63,741 bases of DNA, from the NCBI GenBank assembly GCA_038226175.1, contig JBBRQP010000009.1, positions 1 through 63,741 of the forward strand, read 5' to 3'. A model generated the notes under the pieces. It was given only the letters and a program-made list of their open reading frames with translations, ran no database searches and was not told where the DNA came from. This DNA comes from JBBRQP01 sp038226175 (lineage in GTDB: Bacteria; Cyanobacteriota; Cyanobacteriia; Gloeobacterales; Anthocerotibacteraceae). The position numbers and the translations under genes were made by a program. Below are positions 9,601 through 17,400 of this stretch, one piece after another (position 1 is the first letter of the stretch; every line of letters begins with the position of its first letter).

Positions 9601-9810
9601 ACTGCCGGACTTTCGATGATTCCCTTGATCATCGGTGCAGGAGCGGGTAAAGAAATCCTTCAACCGCTAGCCGTGGTGGTATTGGGGGGACTATTTACTT
9701 CTACGGCTCTGACTTTGGTCGTGATCCCCGCTCTGTTTACCTTATTTGGCGTACGCACTGCTGCTACCAAGATAGTAGTTACTGAACGTTTATCTCCAGT
9801 CCAAGAATAA
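6676..9810 (+). CDS. Heavy-metal efflux RND permease (HME family, CzcA/CusA-like)
   Basis: A 1044-residue inner-membrane proton antiporter; ATG 6676 gives the usual N-terminus MKLLNDLIQVSLTRRWVV. Transmembrane helix 4 carries GEVIDDAIIDAEN (about 405-417), the HME proton-relay signature. The two repeated RND halves with large periplasmic loops are evident. In the substrate loop the sequence reads GRALGDDDAGGVNFGELDV, and positions expected to hold the CusA copper-binding methionines appear to be V and F. This points to a divalent cation (Co, Ni, Zn or Cd type) rather than Cu+/Ag+, though alignment is needed. It works with the adaptor just upstream; the TolC at 18082 is the only outer-membrane channel in the window. 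Confidence 0.9.
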   Translation: MKLLNDLIQVSLTRRWVVLLLAIGFMVWGLFTLQKMPLDVFPNFAPPQVTIQTEATGLAPEEIEALVTVPLESALNGTPGLTDIRSSSAIGLSVITVVFEWNTDAYRARQLVTERIQQATARLPQGVGTPILLPLTSPVGDVIKYALTIDPKVKISQPTTLMALTTLTNWQIRNRLLAIPGVTRILILGGEVKQYQVLVKPEKLKQYGVTLAEVTQATEQANRNAPGGFLQSPDQELLIRGVGRVQSLTDLEQSVITERQGTPVRIKDVATVALGAALKRGDGSLNGQAALILTVSRQPTADTPTVIRAVEAAMTDIKATLPKDVKVTTTFRQEDFIEKSVTNVVDALRDGAIIVAVILVFFLGNWRTMVITLVALPLSVLVSILILNSLGVGLNTMTLGGLAIALGEVIDDAIIDAENVYRRLRENSLLAYPLAPLEVIYHASVQIRSSVVFATLILCVVVVPIFFLTGVEGQIFKPLGLAFITSILASLLVALTVTPAMCYLLLVGSPLPEAETWTVQKLKELYRPVLNFATRNPWLILGGSLGVLLASLTLVPGLGKTFLPEFQERNLIIAVSQFPGASLSSTQQIGLAIETALKKHPEIESAQFRAGRALGDDDAGGVNFGELDVQIAASAQDRKQVLAIIRDEFAQIPGVAANVGGFISHRIDEVLSGSRSAIAIKVFGADLNTLRALAQQVAVAMKTIPGVVDLQVEPQVPIGQIDIKFDRAAAARYGLTIGQLSDTVETAFKGRVVSQVLENQQVFDLLVWLEPAARQQLPTIANLLIDTPAGQKIPLSQVASITQTTGPNTINRQNVSRRLVIAANASGRDIGSLIAEARTKISARVQLPTGYFIAYGGQFEAQERATSELLIFSGLALLVVILLIYSAVRSVRSTLLILANLPLALIGGIVAVFFGGGILSVASLMGFITLIGVANRNGIILVTTYNHLLAEGMKFDEVLVEGSLERLSPVLMTALTAGLSMIPLIIGAGAGKEILQPLAVVVLGGLFTSTALTLVVIPALFTLFGVRTAATKIVVTERLSPVQE

Positions 9811-9818
9811 AGGAGTTT

Positions 9819-10199
9819 TTGATGAAATGGTCTGCATTGTTGTGGTTTACTTTGTTTTTATTCCCGGTCGCGGTCTACGCCCATGGCGCCGAACATGGCG
9901 GTCAAGCTGTTGAAGTTCAAGGCTACAATCTGGAACTCGTTGCTGAACCAGAAGCTAAATACACGCATATCCATCTCTATCTGATGGATGCCAAAGATAA
10001 AATAGTGAGCACTGCCCAAGTCAAACTCCAAGTCATGGCTCCCGATGGTAAAAAGCTAGCTCTACCGCTTGTCTATGATGTCAAGGAAAACAGTTATACG
10101 GCTAATTTAGCCATGACCGCTAAAGGTATCTATAAAGCAGTGGTACTCACTTCGGTCGCTGGCAAGAAGCTCAATGCCCGTTACACCTTTAAAATCTGA
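9819..10199 (+). CDS. Small periplasmic protein, YtkA/FixH-like, His-rich N-terminus
   Basis: A 126-residue exported protein with AAGGAG upstream and a signal peptide ending VYA-HG. The mature N-terminus HGAEHGG is His-rich. The remainder (VQGYNLELVAEPEAKYTHIHLY to the end) resembles the single beta-sandwich of YtkA/FixH-like proteins, with the typical closing GIYKAVVLT...YTFKI. It is the third gene of the RND operon (8-bp gap), so it probably binds or delivers metal in the periplasm. The family call is from fold-like pattern only; no enzymatic motif is visible. Confidence 0.65.
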   Translation: MMKWSALLWFTLFLFPVAVYAHGAEHGGQAVEVQGYNLELVAEPEAKYTHIHLYLMDAKDKIVSTAQVKLQVMAPDGKKLALPLVYDVKENSYTANLAMTAKGIYKAVVLTSVAGKKLNARYTFKI

Positions 10200-10221
10200 T
10201 TACCTCACAAGGAGTTACACC

Positions 10222-10524
10222 ATGAAAGTCAATGCATTTGTTTTTGTTGCTGGTCTGATGCTGAGCTTGCCGATTCAAGCTCAAGAGATGAAGCAGGACA
10301 TGAAAATGGATCACAAAACCATGTCTGGCATGATGATGAAAGACCTCGGCGCCGCAGATAGCAATTATGATCTACGGTTTATCAATGCAATGATGGAACA
10401 TCATGAGGGTGCCATAGTTATGGCGCAAGATGCCCTCAAAAAGTCTAAACGGCCTGAGATTCAAAAACTTGCTCAAGAAATTATCACAGCACAACAAAAA
10501 GAAATTGCTCAGATGAAAACTTGA
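10222..10524 (+). CDS. DUF305 (CopM-like) periplasmic protein, C-terminus cut by TGA
   Basis: A 100-residue protein started at ATG 10222 behind AAGGAG, with a signal peptide ending IQA-QE. It has a Met/His-rich linker (MKQDMKMDHKTMSGMMM) and the DUF305 core (FINAMMEHHEGAIVMAQDAL, EIQKLAQEIITAQQKEIAQMK). CopM, a DUF305 protein of Synechocystis, binds copper in the periplasm. The frame stops at TGA 10522-10524, yet the next codons read RKKWYKK and then TAA at 10546. DUF305 proteins typically end QMKxWRKxWY, so TGA stands exactly where a conserved Trp (TGG) is expected. The domain is otherwise nearly complete, so function may be retained. Confidence 0.85.
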   Translation: MKVNAFVFVAGLMLSLPIQAQEMKQDMKMDHKTMSGMMMKDLGAADSNYDLRFINAMMEHHEGAIVMAQDALKKSKRPEIQKLAQEIITAQQKEIAQMKT

Positions 10525-10589
10525 CGCAAAAAATGGTACAAAAAGTAACCAATATTTTCCCCATCAACCCTACTCAAAGGAGTTATTCT

Positions 10590-11456
10590 GTGAAGCGCAC
10601 ATTTTTTCCTGCTTTGACAATAGTTCTGCTAACAGGGACGGGCTATTTTGTATTACCTGCGGCAGCCCATGAACCTGCCATGGCTGGGATGAAGATGCAG
10701 ACCCAACAACCTAACAAGGTCACAGTCACGCCTGCCACTTCTTTGTTACCGAATAAACTCCAAAACTTTACGATCAAGGTACGCTCAACCCAAGGTAAAC
10801 CCATTACCCAATTTGCGCGGGTACATGAGAAGTTGATGCACTTCATTATTGTCAGTAATGACCTGCAATCTTTTCAGCACCTTCACCCAAATTATCAAGA
10901 TCAAGGAATTTTTAACCTAAAGGCTACTCTACCAGCCCAAGGTGCTTATACTGCCTTTGCAGACTACACGCCCAAAGGCCAAAATAAACAGGTAAGTGCT
11001 GTAGCTCTCAATGCAGGTATCGCCCAAGGTATCGCGCCAACTGCTGATACTGCTTTCAGCAAAGTTATTGATGGGATAAATATCACTTTGGCTCTTGACC
11101 CCAAAACAATTAGACCAGGCATCGAAACACCCATGGCTTTTATCTTCCAAGATATTCAGAGTAAGCCGATCACAGACCTGCAACCTTATTTAGGGGCGAT
11201 GGGTCATCTGGTTATTGTTAAATACAGCCCTAAATTAACCGCTGCCAGTTATCTCCATGCCCATCCTCAATCAGGGATGCAAAACATGGCGCATCAATCT
11301 ATGCCAGGGATGCAGATGGAACAGATGAAGGTTGATCCAGTGGGTACCGTTACCTTTGAAACTGCTTTTCCTACACCAGGTCTTTATAAAATGTGGGGAC
11401 AATTTCAGCGCGCTGGCAAAATTATTACGGCTGACTTCACTATCAATATTTTGTGA
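10590..11456 (+). CDS. Periplasmic protein with two tandem His-x-His-Pro beta domains, His/Met-rich
   Basis: A 288-residue protein. GTG 10590 is preceded by AAAGGAG at a good distance and opens a signal peptide ending AAA-HE; the longer reading from 10521 lacks support. The mature start HEPAMAGMKMQTQ is Met/His-rich. Two YtkA/FixH-like domains follow: each has an H-[F/L]-[I/V]-IV strand and a later H-x-HP motif (H84, H97, H99 in domain 1; H206, H223, H225 in domain 2). A Met/His insertion (about 229-246, MQNMAHQSMPGMQMEQM) lies within domain 2. No enzyme motif is visible. A periplasmic copper or other metal chaperone is the most natural role given its operon (inference). Confidence 0.65.
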   Translation: MKRTFFPALTIVLLTGTGYFVLPAAAHEPAMAGMKMQTQQPNKVTVTPATSLLPNKLQNFTIKVRSTQGKPITQFARVHEKLMHFIIVSNDLQSFQHLHPNYQDQGIFNLKATLPAQGAYTAFADYTPKGQNKQVSAVALNAGIAQGIAPTADTAFSKVIDGINITLALDPKTIRPGIETPMAFIFQDIQSKPITDLQPYLGAMGHLVIVKYSPKLTAASYLHAHPQSGMQNMAHQSMPGMQMEQMKVDPVGTVTFETAFPTPGLYKMWGQFQRAGKIITADFTINIL

Positions 11457-11627
11457 GCGAAATATAGTTTAGTGATTCTCGACAAATAGAACTTCATAAA
11501 TAACGCTCTATCTAATTAGAAAGACGTGATTTTGTGCCTATTATACTTGAGCAGGATATCTTCCCCTAGATAGAGGTTGCAATAGATGCAAAACGCTGTA
11601 ATGAAGTAGTTTGTTACGGTAAAGAAC

Positions 11628-11984
11628 ATGGTTACGCAAACGATGACCCAATCTCAAATGGAAGTCTGCATCAAGAACTGTACTGACTGTCATAGCACCT
11701 GCTTGACTGCCGTTACCTACTGTCTTGATAAAGGTGGCGATCATGCCAAAACTGCCCACATCCAGATCCTGCTCGACTGTGCCCAAATCTGTCAGACCAG
11801 TACTGACTTCATGCTCAGTCAATCTGTATTTCATCCCCAAATCTGTGGTGTCTGCGCCCAAATTTGTGAAAAATGTGCGGCTGCGTGTGACCGTATGGGC
11901 AATGATGTTCAGATGATTAAATGTGCTGAAGCCTGCCGTCGTTGCGCTCAGACTTGCCAAGAAATGGCTGCAATGACCATGTAG
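11628..11984 (+). CDS. Cys-rich four-helix-bundle copper-storage protein (Csp/DUF326)
   Basis: A 118-residue protein without a signal peptide, containing 16 cysteines arranged as repeated C-x3-C and C-x2-C pairs (C14, 18, 21, 25, 32, 51, 55, 73, 76, 80, 83, 87, 99, 103, 106, 110). This is the pattern of Csp proteins, whose four-helix bundle is lined by Cys and stores many Cu(I) ions. Lack of an export signal suggests a cytosolic Csp3-like form. It stands alone between the RND operon and merR, with a stem-loop after it. ATG 11643 is an alternative start five codons in. Its place in a metal-efflux island supports a copper-buffering role. Confidence 0.87.
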   Translation: MVTQTMTQSQMEVCIKNCTDCHSTCLTAVTYCLDKGGDHAKTAHIQILLDCAQICQTSTDFMLSQSVFHPQICGVCAQICEKCAAACDRMGNDVQMIKCAEACRRCAQTCQEMAAMTM

Positions 11985-11992
11985 TCATCCGC

Positions 11993-12024
11993 GCTGGGGA
12001 AAAACTTTTTCATTTTTCCTCAGC
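11993..12024 (+). terminator. Stem-loop after the Csp gene, probable terminator
   Basis: GCTGGGGAAAAA (11993-12004) pairs with TTTTTCCTCAGC (12013-12024) through an eight-base loop; one pair is G-T. It begins nine bases after the Csp stop. The T-rich part is inside the stem rather than after it, so termination efficiency is uncertain. Confidence 0.6.
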
Positions 12025-12180
12025 TTGTATCTTGATTATCGAGATAATACGCTTGCTAACAGACTTCTAAAAGCCACGCAAATGCATTAAGTTGAACCCA
12101 CTAATTAAGCAAGAACCGTACATCTGACCTGCCTAGGATCATAGTGAATAGAGACAACCACGAGTTATTTGTATAATCTC

Positions 12181-12213
12181 CTTGACTCTATAGTGAGCTA
12201 TAGGGTTTATGGT
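12181..12213 (+). promoter_or_regulatory. MerR-type promoter/operator 1 (merR-adaptor operon)
   Basis: CTTGACTCTATAG-TGA-GCTATAGGGT: a TTGACT -35 (12182-12187) and TATGGT -10 (12208-12213) are separated by a 20-bp spacer filled by a near-perfect dyad (ACTCTATAG / CTATAGGGT). The overlong spacer with a central dyad is the hallmark of ZntR/CueR/MerR-activated promoters. The same layout recurs at 14367 and 19492. Confidence 0.88.
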
Positions 12214-12250
12214 GGCAATAGGCAAAGTTACGGTATCAAGAGTGACAGCT

Positions 12251-12736
12251 ATGGACTTACAACCTCGTCAAATAAGCCAGGATAAGTTACTCAAAATTGG
12301 TGAGCTAGCCGAACAGACCGGCGTAGCTGTGGGGACTATTCGCTATTACGAAACCTTAGACTTGATTCATCCTGTACAACGTGGCGAAAGCGGCTATCGC
12401 TTTTATGATAAGTCTGCTATCCGTCGCCTACAATTTATCCGTAAAGCGCAGTCCTTACAATTCACCTTAGCGGATATTCAACAAGTATTAGGTATAAGAC
12501 AACAAGGCACCACGATTTGTCCTTTAGTTCAGGATTTATTGGATCACAAAATTACCCATCTTGGCGAGCAAATAGAACGGATGCAGAGCCTCAAAAGTGA
12601 CCTTGAAGTCTATCGCCAACAATGGTTAGATCGACCGTTTGATGACCCTCGAAGCCAAGAGCTATGCAGTTTGATTGAAGGCGTGACTTATCAAGAAAGT
12701 ACGCCAAAGTCTCACCATTTAGAGAAAGAGTTATGA
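12251..12736 (+). CDS. MerR family metal-responsive regulator (ZntR/CadR-like)
   Basis: A 161-residue protein. An in-frame ATG at 12209 overlaps the -10 of its own promoter, so I place the start at ATG 12251. The helix-turn-helix (KIGELAEQTGVAVGTIRYYE, about 15-34), wing (GYRFYDKSAIRRLQFI) and dimerisation coiled coil (about 95-125) are canonical. Cys90 (in GTTICP) matches the ZntR Cys79 position and Cys139 (ELCSLIEG) the ZntR Cys124 position, but the Cys pair of the ZntR metal loop (positions 114/115) is replaced by QQWLDR. Only two cysteines remain, so metal choice is unclear. It probably activates its own operon and the units at 14444 and 19568. Its stop overlaps the next ATG. Confidence 0.9.
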   Translation: MDLQPRQISQDKLLKIGELAEQTGVAVGTIRYYETLDLIHPVQRGESGYRFYDKSAIRRLQFIRKAQSLQFTLADIQQVLGIRQQGTTICPLVQDLLDHKITHLGEQIERMQSLKSDLEVYRQQWLDRPFDDPRSQELCSLIEGVTYQESTPKSHHLEKEL

Positions 12737-14361
12737 AGTCTAAAACTTTTTCAACTATGGTGTTTCTTGTTCTAGCAATAGGGAGTATTGTGACGGTCAC
12801 TAAACTCTTTAAACCTGCATCTGTTGCTAGTATGGCAACCATGCCAGAAATGGCGAATATGTCGATGGAAGAGATGATGCGGGTAGATGGATCAGCCAAT
12901 GATGTCCCGGTCACCATAGCTAGAGTTGAAGCACAAACACTAACCTCGACTGTCCGCTATACAGGAACGGTACGCCCCTATCTAGAGGTCATAGTTTACC
13001 CTAGAGTGCCGGGCCGACTGACGGATTATAGGGTCTATCCTGGTGACCGAGTGGTGCAAGGACAGGTTTTAGCCAAACTCAATGCCGAAGAATTAATTAC
13101 AGCTGCTAGTGCTGCCCGAGCAGAAATCACGGCGGCGAATGCTGACCTCCAAGCCAGTCGCGCAGAATTAGCAGAACACGATCAGGCAATAGCCCAAATG
13201 CAAGCTGACTACACATACTGGGCAAAAGACCTTCCCCGAGCGCAGGTGTTGCTCATCAAAGGAGTGATTTCCCAAGAAGAGTTTGATAAAGAAAGAAGTC
13301 AAGCGGATGCATCTCAAGCGGTTTTACGCGGCGTAGAACGCAAACAGAGCCGACTTCAAGCTCAAGTACAAAAATCCCAAGCTCTAGTAGCGCAAGCGCG
13401 TGCTAAATCGCGCAGCACAGCGATCATGCAAAGCTACACTGTCATCACCTCTCCGATTACAGGTATTATCCAAGAGCGCATGGCTGATCCTGGCGTTGTC
13501 GTACAGCCAGGGATGGGAATACTCAAAGTTGGTAATTATCAGCGGGTACGGCTACAAGCTAATGTCACGACCCAAGACCTTGCGCACATCCAAGTCGGCA
13601 CGCCGCTTACTGCCCGAATTGTCGGTCAGCAAAATAGACTGGTGCAAGGCCAAGTCACAAGTATCTTTCCGCAAGCTGGCCTAGAGACCCGCACCGTTAC
13701 GATTGAAGCACTCGTTGATAATCTTGATAATCGTTTGCGGGCAGGACAGTTTTTAGAAATGGAGATCATCACTGGGCGCAAATCTAAGGCACTTACGATT
13801 CCCAAGATTGCCGTAGATAATGTGGCAGGTCAAGCAATGGTTTGGGTGTTGGCGGGTAAGTTTCCTAAACACCAGCCTGTAACTCTGGGACTAGCTAGCT
13901 CAGAAAAAGTTGAGGTAGTGAGCGGATTAGCTCTGGGGTCAAGAGTTATTACTTCCGGGCAAGAAAATCTAACCGAAAGCACCAAAGTAGTAGCAGTAAA
14001 TGAGGCGGATCACCCCGCATTGGCTGAGATGACGACGACAGGTAATACCCGCATTCACTTAATTAGCCCTCTAAGTAAGCCACAACTAGGTGACAATGCC
14101 TTATTAATCGAGGTTCAGGATGCCCAAACAGGCGCACCAATCAAAGTTGAAAACCTAGAAGTCAGCATTGCTATGCCGATGAAAAATATGGCGCCAATGG
14201 CGGCGCAAACAGAGGTCAGGTCAACCGGACAACCGGGACGTTTTCGGGTAGATACCTATTTGAGTATGCAGGGGACTTGGGAAATGACCGCTAAAGTCAA
14301 AGACAAAATACATCAAGGAAATAGCCAATTTACCTTAGATAATCGCCCAATATCTAAATAA
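12733..14361 (+). CDS. RND efflux periplasmic adaptor fused to a C-terminal YtkA/FixH-like domain
   Basis: A 542-residue protein whose ATG overlaps the merR stop (ATGA). An N-terminal membrane or signal segment (about 8-25) is followed by a Met-rich stretch (MATMPEMANMSMEEMM). Membrane-fusion-protein elements follow: lipoyl half VPGRLTDYRVYPGDRVVQG, a long alpha-hairpin (about 120-225), second lipoyl half ITSPITGIIQERMADPG, barrel and membrane-proximal domain to about 430. Residues 439-542 form an extra beta domain with MPMKNMAPM, resembling the standalone protein at 17667. Fusion of an RND adaptor to a Met-rich sandwich suggests periplasmic metal capture feeding the pump. Its permease follows behind a separate MerR-type promoter. 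Confidence 0.85.
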   Translation: MKSKTFSTMVFLVLAIGSIVTVTKLFKPASVASMATMPEMANMSMEEMMRVDGSANDVPVTIARVEAQTLTSTVRYTGTVRPYLEVIVYPRVPGRLTDYRVYPGDRVVQGQVLAKLNAEELITAASAARAEITAANADLQASRAELAEHDQAIAQMQADYTYWAKDLPRAQVLLIKGVISQEEFDKERSQADASQAVLRGVERKQSRLQAQVQKSQALVAQARAKSRSTAIMQSYTVITSPITGIIQERMADPGVVVQPGMGILKVGNYQRVRLQANVTTQDLAHIQVGTPLTARIVGQQNRLVQGQVTSIFPQAGLETRTVTIEALVDNLDNRLRAGQFLEMEIITGRKSKALTIPKIAVDNVAGQAMVWVLAGKFPKHQPVTLGLASSEKVEVVSGLALGSRVITSGQENLTESTKVVAVNEADHPALAEMTTTGNTRIHLISPLSKPQLGDNALLIEVQDAQTGAPIKVENLEVSIAMPMKNMAPMAAQTEVRSTGQPGRFRVDTYLSMQGTWEMTAKVKDKIHQGNSQFTLDNRPISK

Positions 14362-14366
14362 ACTTC

Positions 14367-14399
14367 CTTGACTCTATAGCTGGCTCTAGGGTCTACAGT
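14367..14399 (+). promoter_or_regulatory. MerR-type promoter/operator 2 (second RND permease operon)
   Basis: TTGACT (14368-14373), a 20-bp spacer containing CTATAG-CTG-GCTCTAGGGT, and TACAGT (14394-14399). It shares the first 13 bases CTTGACTCTATAG with operator 1 and begins only six bases after the upstream stop, so it separates the adaptor and permease into two promoter units. Confidence 0.85.
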
Positions 14400-14426
14400 A
14401 CATTTAGTCGAGAGGACGTAAGAATC

Positions 14427-14447
14427 ATGCAAGATCCGCAACCATGA
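14427..14447 (+). CDS. Possible six-codon leader peptide MQDPQP overlapping the permease start
   Basis: ATG CAA GAT CCG CAA CCA TGA is preceded by GAGAGG, and its TGA shares bases with the permease ATG (ATGA at 14444). The permease ATG itself has no obvious Shine-Dalgarno sequence, so it could be reached by translational coupling from this mini-ORF. This is speculative, as no homologue is recognisable. Confidence 0.3.
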   Translation: MQDPQP

Positions 14448-17400
14448 AGATTGGTGTAATTCCACGTTGGGCTATCGGTAATCCGGTGGTAGTAAGTGCT
14501 TTGTATATCGGTATTCTGGCTCTGGCAGGATTGGCGTTATTTGCTCGTCTACCAGTGCGCATGATGCCCTATGTTCAGAGTCCGTTGGTAGCGATTGTGA
14601 CCATGGCGCCCGGTTCTTCACCAGCTGAAGTAGAAACCTATCTCAGTAAACCTATTGAGCAGCGGATGAGTGTCCTTGATGGTGTGCGTTTTGTGCGTTC
14701 TAGCTCCCAACAGGATATGTCTTTGGTGACGGTGCAATTTGCTTGGGGACAAGACACGCAACGCTCGGTGATGGCAATTCAGAGTGTGATGAAGTCGGCG
14801 GAAGGAGATTTGCCGCTGGATAACTTTAATACCCGCTCTTATTGGGTATTACCGATTGATCCGTTAAATCGTCCCGTTTTGACCCTAGCTCTCCAAGGTC
14901 AAGGTTGGGACGCTGTGCGTTTACGGGACTTTGCCGATAATACCCTAGTAGACCGACTCAAACAGGTAGAAGAAGTTCAAGCTGTATCGATCTTCGGGGG
15001 CTACCGTAGACAACTTCAAGTTATTATTGACCGTCAAAAACTCGCCGCCTATGGCGTATCTATCTTGCAAGTGCGCGATGCGATTGACCGCAACAACCAA
15101 AGTAAAGGGGCTGGAGCCCTGACTTACGGTGATCAAGAAATTCTGGTCAGGAGCGATGAACGCGCGGTTAATGCCCAAGCTATCGCCGATTACCCCATTT
15201 TTAGTAAAGGTAGCCAACTCGTTTATGTGCATGATGTGGCAACGGTACAAGATACCCACGAAGAACGCCGGAGTAGTTACCGCTATAACGGTGAAGCGGC
15301 TCTAGGGATCAATATTATTCAAAAAGCGGATGCGAGTTCACCGGTTGTAATTGGGCGGTTGCGAGCTGAGCTACGTCATATTCAAGGGCAATATCCTGGT
15401 CTTGAATTTAAGGAAGCCTATGATAATTCCCACTTAGTTGAGATTATTCGTACTAGTACTGTGATTGAATTATTGATTAGCGTAGTTTTGGCGGGATTGG
15501 TAATCCTTGTTTTTTTGGAGGACTTGCGAGCGACCACTATTGTCTTAATTTCTATTCCTACAGCTCTTGCCATCTCTATCCTGCCCTTTGTACCCATGGG
15601 TATGTCCCTCAACTCTTCGACATTAATTGGTATTTTGCTCGCAATTGGTCGCTTGGTCGATGATTCAATTGTGGTGGTTGAGGCCACAGAACGGAAACTA
15701 GCACAAGGTAAACCACCTTTGAGTGCCGCAATTGAAGGAACCCAAGAAGTTTTTCTTGCCATTGCCGCTGCTACCTTTGTGATGATTGCGGCGCTCTTAC
15801 CTATGACCTTGGCGGGAGGACTGACAGGGCTAATGTTTGTGGGAATTGTTTGGCCGATTATCTATGCCCTGATCGCCTCACTGCTTATTTCCTTGACCCT
15901 GACACCTTTGATGGCGGCCTATTTTCTCAAACCTAATGACCCCAATCAACCTGGTCAACTTAGACAATTTTTAGCTCCCGTGCGCCAAGGCTTAGGTTGG
16001 CTAGAAGATCGTTATCAAATGCTACTAAATTTTGCCCTCCAAAATCGTCTGCTTACACTAGCTGTAGCCGGGGTTTTTATCTTTCTTGGGATTGCGCTCT
16101 ATCCTTACATCGGTCAAGAGATGATGCCTCTAGCAGATTCAGGGCAATTTATGGCGACACTTGAGGCTCAACCAGGAACTTCTTTTAGTCGGACTGATCG
16201 GATGAGTCGGCAGTTTGAACAAATTTTGCTTAAACAACCTGAAGTCGAAAAAGTCTCTTCAGAAGTCGGGTTTGAGGTAACCAACAATAATACCTATTTC
16301 AGTGGTTATAGTATGGGCGGTGTCAATAGTGCTTCGCTGATCGTTACACTCAAGGATCGCGGGGATCGTTCCCGCGATATTTGGCAAGTAATGGATGCAG
16401 CAAATCTTGAAGCGGAGCGCACGATTCCCGGCCTGCGGCGGATCGCAATGCAAGCTATGGGCGTAGATGTGATGGCCACTTCAGCGGCTCCTGTCCAGAT
16501 TGCAGTCTATGGACAGGATTTGGGAGTTTTACATAAACTCGCAAGTCAAGTCCTAGCTATTGCCAAAAAGGTGCCTGGTTTCGTCATGCTTAACACCAGT
16601 TCGACCCTGAGCCAGCCAGAATATCGGTTACAGGTAGACCATCGCCGGGCTCAAGAGTTGGGTCTAAGTGTGGAGCAAGTGACCGAACAAGCCCGCTATG
16701 CTCTGCAAGGCGGATACACCATGCAATACTACAACCGTCCTAATCTGCGCGTAAATTCAATTTTTATACGCTATGACCAGCAGGCGCGCAAGGGAGAGGC
16801 GGAACTTGCCGCAACCTATATCACGACCCCCACTGGGCAACAGTTACCTTTAAACTCAATAGTTACCTTCCCACAACAGCACGGAGCTAGTCTGATTGAA
16901 CATGTCAATGGCCGACGTGTCGTTTACATCAACGGCTTTTACCGTAAGCATGGCCCAGCTTCGATGGATTTATCGATGGCTGTAGCCATGCGCTCTGGCA
17001 CCCAACTTGATTTTCCTCCTGGATATGGCTTAGATTCGATGGGTGATATGACCGATATGATGATTGAGTTTGATCGTCTAATTAAAGGACTTGTTGTTTC
17101 GCTGATCCTGATTTATTTGATTTTAGTAATTCAGTTCCGCTCGTTTATTCAACCGCTCAATATGATGCTTTCCATTCCTTTAGAATTAGCGGGAGTTTTT
17201 GGAGCATTACTACTCGCAGGGCAAACTTTTTCTACAGTTTCAATATTGGGGATTATCATCTTGTCAGGCATTGATGTGGCAGGAGCGATCTTGCTGATTG
17301 ATTTGATTCTGACTAAACGTCGTCAAGGCATTCCCCGTGACCAAGCGATTCGAGAAGCAGGGCCAATTCGCCTCAAACCAATTTTGATGACGGTGATTGT

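Noticed and set aside
12209..12250. Upstream ATG of the MerR gene
   Set aside because: It overlaps the -10 hexamer of the MerR-type promoter, so it cannot lie well inside the transcript; ATG 12251 is better.
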